Source: JAXHLG01 sp964505305
GTDB taxonomy: Bacteria > Patescibacteriota > Minisyncoccia > Moranbacterales > DUUL01
Assembly: GCA_964505305.1 (NCBI GenBank)
Contig: CAZDHE010000018.1
Location: 1 to 18,708 of the forward strand
Length of the DNA stretch: 18,708 nucleotides
Reading direction: 5' to 3'
Both the position numbers and the translations under genes were made by a program. Positions 13,358 to 18,708 of this stretch are shown here, one piece after another; within the stretch, counting starts at the first letter, position 1; every line of letters begins with the position of its first letter. The notes below the pieces were generated by a model. That model was not told the origin of the DNA and made no database searches. It worked only from the letters and a program-made list of their open reading frames with translations.

Positions 13358-13948
13358 ATGAGCACAATCATAGTTTATGCCCACCCTGGCACTGAAGGTT
13401 TTAATTCCCGATTTTTACATTCGGTTAAAAATTTTTTAGAGACAAAAGGAGAGGAGTATGAAATTTGGGATCTTTATAAAATGGGTTATGACCCGGTCTT
13501 GAAAAAAGAAGAGTTGTATACGGCCGGAAATAAGCAGATTTCCGAAGAAAATTCAAGGTTGCAGAAAAAGATTAAGCAAGCATCCGGCATAATATTTATT
13601 TATCCTGTTTGGTGGGGAGGTATGCCGGCTATTTTAAAGGGTTTTATAGACAGGGTCTTTACTCCCGGTTTCGCTTTTAAATACAGAAAGGATAAATTGA
13701 TCAAATCGATCCCGGATAAGTATTTAAAAGATAAGAAGGTGGTTTGTTTTATTAGCTCCGGAGGTCCCGCCTTTTTTTATGCTTTGCTATTGAATCCTAT
13801 AAAGATCATAAACAAGTTTATTATCTTTGGTTTTTTCGGAGCCAAGTCCAAAACCTTCCAACTCTATAATGCCAAGAAATTAGATGCTTTCAACTCTCGA
13901 AAGTTAGACAATAAAGTGAAAAAGGGAATAAAATGGTTTTTAAAATAA
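13358..13948 (+). CDS. Flavodoxin-fold NAD(P)H dehydrogenase (quinone reductase-like)
   Basis: The protein has 196 residues and the pattern of the NQO1/MdaB/YwrO flavin reductases: YAHPGTEGFNSR at 7-18 for FMN/FAD phosphate, YPVWWGGMPAILKGFIDRV at 82-100, and the FTPGFAFKY loop after it. Such enzymes transfer two electrons from NAD(P)H to quinones or other acceptors in the cytoplasm. The C-terminal part (about 140-170) is more hydrophobic than usual. It follows the dehydrogenase gene by about 100 bases of non-coding DNA. Both are NAD(P)H-linked redox enzymes and may have moved as one block, since the repeat copies flank exactly these two genes. The substrate is unknown. Confidence 0.88.
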   Translation: MSTIIVYAHPGTEGFNSRFLHSVKNFLETKGEEYEIWDLYKMGYDPVLKKEELYTAGNKQISEENSRLQKKIKQASGIIFIYPVWWGGMPAILKGFIDRVFTPGFAFKYRKDKLIKSIPDKYLKDKKVVCFISSGGPAFFYALLLNPIKIINKFIIFGFFGAKSKTFQLYNAKKLDAFNSRKLDNKVKKGIKWFLK

Positions 13949-13958
13949 TCAATACTAT

Positions 13959-14093
13959 ACCGGCGAAGTTTCGGATATGCTGGATGTATCCAGAAACACC
14001 GCTTACCGGTACCTGGAAGAATTGGAAGAAGAAAACAGGGTAGAGCAGACCCGAGAATCCGGCCGAGACGTCCGCTACCTGCTTCCAAGATAA
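13959..14093 (+). pseudogene. Truncated second copy of the HTH regulator (last 44 codons)
   Basis: An in-frame stretch identical in 39 of 44 residues to the end of the HTH protein at 11618-11989 (TGEVSDMLDVSRNTAYRY onwards to LLPR) ends at TAA 14091-14093. It begins 11 bases after the quinone reductase stop, lacks a start codon and the membrane anchor, and cuts the HTH near its first helix. About half of the nucleotide changes are silent, so this copy probably diverged while still functional. Confidence 0.85.
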
Positions 14094-14132
14094 CCGCTTA
14101 AATGTATCATGCTGTAGTGTGATACATTTAGA
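13959..14132 (+). repeat. 174-bp direct repeat, copy B
   Basis: This is the partner of 11855-12028. It covers the truncated HTH remnant and the palindrome at 14099-14130 (taaatgtatcatgctg facing tagtgtgatacattta). Several base changes between the two copies keep the palindrome paired or improve it. For example, the a-c mismatch of copy A is an a-t pair here. Confidence 0.85.
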
Positions 14133-14169
14133 AAAAGGAATAGTTAATGAATTAATCGTTTGATAATAA

Positions 14170-14370
14170 TTAGTATTTATTCAAAATATAAGAGAATTAA
14201 GAAGTTTTTTATATTTAGTAGAGAGGTTATTAGGCGATATTTCGGCTGTTAAAAATGAAAGGCCGGCAAGGAAGTCGGCTGTCCAATTGCGAGAAAAGCT
14301 TAAAGAAGAATTGAAAAATATTTTGTTTGTTAGTTATCAAAAAGAAAATAATTTTAATATTAATAAATAA
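14170..14370 (+). other. Unassigned open frame, probably a start-less gene remnant
   Basis: A 66-codon frame after three consecutive stops (14161-14169) reads FLYLVERLLGDISAVKNE, then REKLKEELKNILFVS, and ends at TAA 14368-14370, eleven bases before the next gene. It has protein-like composition but no ATG, GTG or TTG in its front half. It may be a remnant or use an unusual start. The family is not recognised. Confidence 0.3.
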
Positions 14371-14381
14371 TTCACTTTATT

Positions 14382-14882
14382 ATGGAGATATTAGCTGTAG
14401 TGATAATTTTTTTTATTGTGTTTGCCTCATTTCTTTATCTTTTTAAAGACAAGATAAAGCAATCCCAAGAAAGTTTGCCGTTTAAAAGAAGAGAATTTTT
14501 GATGAATGTGCCGGAAAGAAAGTTTTTTGAGAATCTGCATAAAGTTGTTCCGGAAAATTACGTAATTTTTCCGCAAGTGGTCTTGAGTAGTATAGTTGAT
14601 GTTACTATAACTAAGAAAGAAGCCATGGGATGGAGGAATAAAATCAACAGAAAAACGATCGATTTTGTTTTATTTGAAAGACCTTATTATAAACCGGTGT
14701 TGGCTATCGAGTATGATGGTAAGACCCACAATTCCCCCAGTCGGAGAAAAAGAGATAAGGAGGTGGAAAAAATATTAAATAGTGCCGGCATTGATATATT
14801 TCATGTAAAACATGACAAGGATATAGACCTGGAACAAGTAAAAAATAAGATAGAGGAGAATTTAGCCAAAGATGATTATTAA
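14382..14882 (+). CDS. Membrane-anchored DUF2726 protein (restriction-endonuclease-like fold)
   Basis: The protein has 166 residues. An N-terminal membrane segment (about 3-21) is followed by a DUF2726 domain: NVPERKFFENLHKVVPENY at 42-60, FPQVVLSSIVDV at 63-74, then the nuclease-like core IDFVLFERPYYKPVLAIEYD at about 93-112, and DKEVEKILNSAGI at 125-137. Asp94, Glu110 and Asp112 fit the D...ExD form of PD-(D/E)XK-like folds, distantly related to Vsr-type enzymes. The N-terminal anchor plus soluble nuclease-like domain is a common DUF2726 arrangement. A DNA-processing function is inferred; the substrate is unknown. Confidence 0.8.
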   Translation: MEILAVVIIFFIVFASFLYLFKDKIKQSQESLPFKRREFLMNVPERKFFENLHKVVPENYVIFPQVVLSSIVDVTITKKEAMGWRNKINRKTIDFVLFERPYYKPVLAIEYDGKTHNSPSRRKRDKEVEKILNSAGIDIFHVKHDKDIDLEQVKNKIEENLAKDDY

Positions 14883-15198
14883 TTGCTTAATTTTATATAT
14901 TTGCCAGTAAATTAGTAGCTAAATATATTTTTGCATATATTGAAAGCAATGGAGAAAAATAAATAAGAATTAGGACAGTGCCGGCTAGCGCTACTTGTTT
15001 TATATTATTTGGAGGCTGTTTCACCGGTTGTATATTTTGTTATTAGTGATAAAATGAAAATAGATTAGTTAATAAAAAATAAAATTAGTTATGAAAGAAA
15101 ATCCGCTGGCGGAGGATTTTAAAGTTTTAAAAGAGAGAATTCAAGAGAATTTATGATTACCTATCAACAGCGATTCTAATTGAATAAACAAAAAACCA
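14883..15198 (+). other. Gene-poor gap with a possible 21-codon ORF
   Basis: The only open frame of note is ATG 15091 to TGA 15156 (21 codons, ending LKERIQENL), without a ribosome-binding site. It contains the small symmetric sequence aaaatccgctggcggagg, a hairpin-like word that may be a transcription signal. I see no promoter, tRNA or other gene. Confidence 0.25.
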
Positions 15199-16185
15199 AT
15201 GCCGAAAATTGATATTAATGAAAAACGGGGGGATCCGGAGGCGAGGGTGGATTTGGAGCGGTTTTGGGAGGATTCTGATGACTTGAGAGCGTCTAATCAC
15301 GTGGTGGCTCCCTTGGATTGGAGTCAGAGCATTGAGTCTTCGTCTTTTGAAAAGTTTCCGGAGGAGAGCGATTTTATTGTGCCGATCGGGAGGATTGAGA
15401 ATACTAAAAACGCTTGGCTGAGTTATGATTTGAGTATAGGCAAGAATTTGCTGGCGGCCGGAGGGATGTTCTCCGGAGTGGGGATGTTTTTGCGGGTTAG
15501 TCTGTTGCATTTGATTAGCAATTATGACTCGGACAATCTTCATATCTTGATGATTGATCCGGCGGATAAGCTGGCTGATTTTGACAATATTCCTCATTTG
15601 CTAAAACCCAGAGTTAGGAGCGTTGAAGATGGATTGAAGGAGCTGGAGTGGCTTGAGTCCGAGTATAGAAAGCGTTATGACTTTTTGCGCCGGGAGGGCT
15701 GTCCTACTGTTTGGAAATATCAAGAGAAAAATCCGGACGGCAATTCAAAAATGCCTCATATTTTAGTGGTTTGCAGCGAGCTGGGGGAGTTTTTCCGAGC
15801 CGATAAGAATTTGACCAATAAGGCGGTTATCGAGTCTTTTTGCTCTCCGGCGGGATTGGGATTATACACCCTTTTTGCCACTCAGCAGCCGGATGCGGAG
15901 ATGTTTGAAGTTTTCAGGATTGCGCCGGCTGTGGCGGCTTTCCGGATGCCTTATGAGAAAGAGTCTAAATTTTTCACCGGCGCGGGAGGCGCGCAGAACC
16001 TGCTGGGGCAGGGAGATATGTATTTCTCTTTTGCGGGCGGAGAAGATTTTCAGTTGCTGGATAAGTTCAAGGGTCTTCCCGATCTTGATTTTGAAAAAGA
16101 CTCACCGCAAAAGCGCTTCAGAGCCCAGGGCTTGCATGTGGATTTGGACAGAACTAGAGAGATAGCGGAGGAGGCTTGCGGTTAG
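15199..16185 (+). CDS. FtsK/SpoIIIE-like protein with degenerate ATPase motifs
   Basis: The 328-residue protein has only the motor core of FtsK: no membrane part and no gamma domain. Fold markers persist: IPHLLKPRVRSVEDGLKELE (131-150), YRKRYDFLRREG (156-167), GLGLYTLFATQQPDAEMFEV (219-238) and GGAQNLLGQGDMYFS (263-277). The Walker A position reads AGGMFSGVG at 87-95 where FtsK has AGATGSGKS, so the catalytic Lys is Val94 and the Ser is Gly95. Walker B reads ILVVCSELGEF at 188-198, with Ser in place of the Asp. It should not hydrolyse ATP normally. It could be a structural subunit that co-assembles with a true FtsK or conjugative coupling protein. The DNA is richer in G+C than the restriction island, like resident genes. 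Confidence 0.8.
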   Translation: MPKIDINEKRGDPEARVDLERFWEDSDDLRASNHVVAPLDWSQSIESSSFEKFPEESDFIVPIGRIENTKNAWLSYDLSIGKNLLAAGGMFSGVGMFLRVSLLHLISNYDSDNLHILMIDPADKLADFDNIPHLLKPRVRSVEDGLKELEWLESEYRKRYDFLRREGCPTVWKYQEKNPDGNSKMPHILVVCSELGEFFRADKNLTNKAVIESFCSPAGLGLYTLFATQQPDAEMFEVFRIAPAVAAFRMPYEKESKFFTGAGGAQNLLGQGDMYFSFAGGEDFQLLDKFKGLPDLDFEKDSPQKRFRAQGLHVDLDRTREIAEEACG

Positions 16186-16345
16186 TAGATTTGCTTGTTG
16201 GACTTAAGTCTTGATTTATCGGAATTCTTGAGACTTTGCCAGTTCTTCATTACAGACTTGAAAAGAATTCTGGCTTTCAAATAAAACCTCTTGAAGCGTA
16301 AAAATTGAATTAACCAAAAATATTATAATATTATAATTAATTGAA

Positions 16346-16738
16346 ATGAAAAAAGGAAATAAAAAAAATTTGTCGTTATTTTTCTCATGGGGATTCCTGC
16401 TATTTTCCATTGTAATCCCTTATCTTGTTCCAGAAGTAAGAGAAAGAATTACAAATTTTGGTATTGGTGACATATATAAATATACAATTGGCGCAAACCC
16501 GCTATTGGCATTGTTCACTTTTAGCTTCCTTGCGGCTGTTTTTGCTTTAATGTATTTGATTGATTTGTATAAAAAACATCGCGGATATTCAAACAAAGTG
16601 GGGATATCCACAAAAGAGGCGGAGTCAGCATTGACTTTATTGCGAATTATGATGTTTAATGGAAGAATTTATGCGGTTGTTTTAGGCTTGATTATTTTGA
16701 TAGCTCGATTTGCAGAATATATTTTTTCTCATGTCTAG
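16346..16738 (+). CDS. Hypothetical membrane protein (three TM segments)
   Basis: The protein has 130 residues. Likely spans are at about 9-28, 50-72 and 105-127, with a basic loop YKKHRGYSNKVG between the second and third. No family is recognised. Its last codons GTC TAG are shared with the start ATGTCTAG of the truncated smr copy. The two genes overlap by eight bases, an arrangement that looks like an original operon junction. Confidence 0.6.
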   Translation: MKKGNKKNLSLFFSWGFLLFSIVIPYLVPEVRERITNFGIGDIYKYTIGANPLLALFTFSFLAAVFALMYLIDLYKKHRGYSNKVGISTKEAESALTLLRIMMFNGRIYAVVLGLIILIARFAEYIFSHV

Positions 16739-16844
16739 CAAGATTTTAAAACTTGATCTGCATCCGATTTATAATAAAGGCGAGCTTATAGACCGGGAAT
16801 TAGAAGGGGCGGTGGAGCAAGGCTCAGTAAGTACTCTTTTTTAA
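16731..16844 (+). pseudogene. Truncated copy of the Smr gene
   Basis: The first 91 bases (16731-16821) match 17694-17784 with three substitutions, starting exactly at the ATG. After codon 30 the sequence departs and a TAA at 16842-16844 ends a 37-codon frame. The copy retains LDLHPIYNKGELIDRELE but lacks the GKGSG loop, so it cannot make a working Smr domain. It is the copy still joined to the upstream membrane gene. Confidence 0.85.
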
Positions 16845-16888
16845 AGCAATTAATGTCAAATTTTGGCGTATAATTATTATTCTTTTTT

Positions 16889-17584
16889 ATGAGCATATAT
16901 TTTTTGGGAAATAAATATAAAAAAATAATTTGGGTGGTAATAAGTTTGTTTGTTTTAGCTGCGCTTATTGTCTTGTTTGCAATTCTAAATCAAAAGCAAT
17001 CAGCAAGGGAGAAGAATAAAAGGGATGTTTTAAATCTTCCGGTAAGGGTGTATTCCTATCGTTTTGATAATAAGCCTTCGCTTGATGCTTCTTTTGATGA
17101 AGATCAGGTGAGGGCGGATTTTGAAAAAGTGAATAGTTTATGGTCCCAGGCCGGCATAAAATGGGAAGTGGAATCCTTTCAGGAAAAAGTAATCCCCGAA
17201 TCTAAGGCGGCAAATTTTGAGAATTCAAATAAGCAATCGGCAAAGAGAGTTATGTTTAATATAGCGCCTCCAAAAAATGATGATGTTTGGAGTGTGGTAT
17301 ATTTTAAAAAGATGCCCATTCCGGCCGGTGGTTTTTATGCTGCCCCCGTATACACCATATATTATCCGGAGCTTAATCCTCGGGGCGAGCATCATCCGGA
17401 ATTGTTAGTTCATGAACTCGGTCATTCTCTGCTTGGTTCGGAACATTCTAATATCAAGGGAAATATTATGTACTCGGAAGGAGAGGCGAGCAGTCTGCAA
17501 ACCCTTACAGAAGAACAAATAAAGAGAGCAAGAGAACAAGCCGTTAGCGGCCCCTTGGGCTCGGAAGAATATACTGCTTATTAA
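16889..17584 (+). CDS. Membrane-anchored metzincin-type zinc metalloprotease
   Basis: The protein has 231 residues. A single N-terminal span (about 12-33) probably anchors it so that the catalytic part faces outside. The zinc site is HELGHSLLGSEH at 175-186, with Glu176 as the catalytic base. A Met-turn follows in NIMYSEG (192-198), the metzincin signature. The third ligand is one residue later than in canonical HExxHxxGxxH. The domain before it (about 50-165) has no other known module, and the substrate is unknown. TATAAT at 16869-16874 is a perfect -10 hexamer without a good -35. It would place transcription start only about eight bases before ATG 16889, so the message may be leaderless. 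The gene lies exactly between the truncated and intact smr copies. Confidence 0.82.
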   Translation: MSIYFLGNKYKKIIWVVISLFVLAALIVLFAILNQKQSAREKNKRDVLNLPVRVYSYRFDNKPSLDASFDEDQVRADFEKVNSLWSQAGIKWEVESFQEKVIPESKAANFENSNKQSAKRVMFNIAPPKNDDVWSVVYFKKMPIPAGGFYAAPVYTIYYPELNPRGEHHPELLVHELGHSLLGSEHSNIKGNIMYSEGEASSLQTLTEEQIKRAREQAVSGPLGSEEYTAY

Positions 17585-17693
17585 CGAATAATTATCGGAA
17601 AACTTTAGAGTTTGCTTATTAAACAAATGAAACAGGAAAAATTATGTATTAAAATTAAAAGCCAATAGAAATTCATTAAAGTTGTTTTAAACA

Positions 17694-17948
17694 ATGTCTA
17701 GCAAGATTTTAAAACTTGATCTGCATCCGATCTATAATAAAGGCGAGCTTATAGACAGGGAATTAGAATGGGCGGTGGAGCAAGCGCGGGAAAAGAAACT
17801 GAAAGAGCTGGAGATTATTTGCGGCAAGGGAAGCGGCCAGCTGAAGAAGCGGGTTTTGAGGTTTTTGGATCGAAAAGATATTCGAGAGAAATATCATCGA
17901 ATTAAAAAAGATCCCGATAATTCCGGTCGGATTTTTGTCTATTTTTAA
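17694..17948 (+). CDS. Stand-alone Smr-domain protein
   Basis: The protein has 84 residues, the size of a single Smr domain such as the C-terminal domain of MutS2, a nucleic-acid binding or nicking module. The LDLH motif is present as LDLHP at 8-12, and the central loop as CGKGSGQLKKRV at 43-54. In this loop the family's usual His-Gly-Lys-Gly-Ser-Gly has Cys43 for His. It ends in the normal beta strand GRIFVYF. The first 91 bases are duplicated at 16731-16821. Its own upstream region (17585-17693) has no clear promoter or ribosome-binding site. The Smr fold is clear; whether it nicks DNA or RNA is not. Confidence 0.82.
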   Translation: MSSKILKLDLHPIYNKGELIDRELEWAVEQAREKKLKELEIICGKGSGQLKKRVLRFLDRKDIREKYHRIKKDPDNSGRIFVYF

Positions 17949-18119
17949 GTATGGAAATATTTCAAAAACGGTTGAAGAAATTAACACTCCGGCGATTGTA
18001 ATTGTCAACAAAATAAGGCTGTATACTAATTAGTGTGGCAGAAAACCAAAGTTTGAGTTTTTGTAATCGGAATGTTATTCTAATAATACAATCTTTAACT
18101 ATTCTGCTTTTTAAATCAT

Positions 18120-18362
18120 ATGATTCAAAATGTTTTTCAAATTTTTATAGTCGGTTTTGGTATATTGACAATTGCCGTAATCGTAAATTTTTTAGCAAAT
18201 TTTTTAGGGCTGGAAACATGGTATAGCTTTATTGCTGAAATTCAGAAAAACGGAATCTCAGATTCTTTAAAGTCAAAGTGGCCGCACTTATTGTTTTTGG
18301 TTTTTGTTTATCCGTTTGTTCTCGGCTTGACGGGTTATTGGTTGCTTAAATTATTCCAATAA
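18120..18362 (+). CDS. Small hypothetical membrane protein (two TM segments)
   Basis: The protein has 80 residues. Spans are at about 4-29 and 54-77, joined by a hydrophilic loop (LETWYSFIAEIQKNGISD, 31-48). No family is recognised. ATG 18120 has no evident ribosome-binding site. It stands 45 bases before the nitroreductase gene and could share its transcript. Confidence 0.5.
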   Translation: MIQNVFQIFIVGFGILTIAVIVNFLANFLGLETWYSFIAEIQKNGISDSLKSKWPHLLFLVFVYPFVLGLTGYWLLKLFQ

Positions 18363-18407
18363 ATCAAGTATTTTTACTATAGACATGATTTCCTTATTTA
18401 TTAATTT

Positions 18408-18708
18408 ATGTTTAATAATATCAGAAAAAATCAAGTCATAGCTATAATTGTTATATTAATAGTATTTATAATTTTTGCCGTAACTACTGTTTGGTTGCTA
18501 ACTTCGGAACCTCGGACAAATCAAGGTCTTAATACTAATAGATCTTCAACTGCCATGGAACAAATTAAACTTCCCAAACCTAAAATAGAAAGCCAAACCT
18601 CATTGGAGGAGGCTATGGTAAGTCGGCGAAGCGTTCGCGAATACAAAAAAGAGCCCTTAACCTTGGAGCAAATTTCACAGTTGATGTGGGCGGCTCAAGG
18701 TATTACCG
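18408..18708 (+). CDS. Membrane-anchored nitroreductase/SagB-like oxidoreductase, 5' part
   Basis: The frame stays open from ATG 18408 to the end of the window (100 codons visible), so the gene is cut off by the window edge. An N-terminal membrane segment (about 10-31) leads through a Ser/Thr/Asn-rich linker to the start of a nitroreductase fold: SLEEAMVSRRSVREYKKEPL at about 65-84, then LEQISQLMWAAQGIT. The SRRSxRxY element contacts FMN phosphate, and the LxxLLWAAxG-like helix is characteristic of the nitroreductase/SagB-ThcOx oxidoreductases. The enzyme uses FMN. Substrate and exact subfamily need the missing C-terminus. Confidence 0.8.
   Translation, partial: MFNNIRKNQVIAIIVILIVFIIFAVTTVWLLTSEPRTNQGLNTNRSSTAMEQIKLPKPKIESQTSLEEAMVSRRSVREYKKEPLTLEQISQLMWAAQGIT

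Noticed and set aside
15157..15597. Minus-strand ORF of 146 codons opposite the FtsK-like gene
   Set aside because: It is the shadow of a strongly coding + strand frame with clear FtsK homology. The same holds for the other minus-strand frames over genes.

Overview
The window looks like an accessory stretch of a Patescibacteria (CPR) type bacterial chromosome. That assignment is inference. It rests on the mixture of small hypothetical and membrane proteins, many genes without a clear Shine-Dalgarno sequence, a stand-alone Smr protein, DUF5655 and DUF2726 nucleases and a diverged FtsK-like protein. There is no rRNA or tRNA to fix the taxonomy. Every gene I accept is on the + strand. TAA, TAG and TGA all act as stops, so the standard bacterial code fits.

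Layout. (1) 1-1313: a non-coding stretch with a 12-bp inverted repeat, then an isolated carotenoid-biosynthesis (CruF/DUF422-like) membrane protein. (2) 1355-4823: three single-module units (an unknown protein; a Fic AMPylase; a HepT/MntA toxin-antitoxin pair), each preceded by a copy of the same ~125-bp hairpin-bearing repeat. The unknown protein has a complete expression unit of its own: consensus promoter, leader with competing hairpins, strong ribosome site and U-tract terminator. (3) 4881-5490: a 95-aa helix-hairpin-helix protein followed by a 71-nt nested inverted repeat and a terminator. (4) 5585-10994: a clearly more AT-rich defence island. It holds a methyltransferase, a restriction endonuclease and a second (D12-class) methyltransferase in tight succession, then the decayed C-terminus of another restriction-modification subunit, then an overlapping pair of unknown genes (soluble plus three-TM coiled-coil protein) and a DUF5655 nuclease-like protein. 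(5) 11004-14882: membrane and regulatory genes. A membrane-anchored HTH gene has its 3' half and downstream palindrome repeated ~2 kb later. A 2-hydroxyacid dehydrogenase and a flavodoxin-fold quinone reductase lie between the two copies, and a DUF2726 nuclease-like gene follows. (6) 15199-18708: an FtsK/SpoIIIE-like protein with ruined Walker motifs, a membrane protein, a truncated smr copy, a metzincin-type metalloprotease, the intact smr gene, a small membrane protein and the start of a membrane-anchored nitroreductase.

How the parts fit. The middle of the window reads as a hot spot for gene gain: toxin or AMPylation modules separated by a shared repeat, a restriction-modification island beside the ruins of an older one, and two places where new genes sit between a whole and a partial copy of a neighbouring gene. 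The best candidates for something undescribed are the repeat-bounded units at 1.3-4.1 kb, the structured leader at 1558-1624, the two-gene membrane module at 8677-10082, and the pseudo-ATPase FtsK paralogue at 15199.
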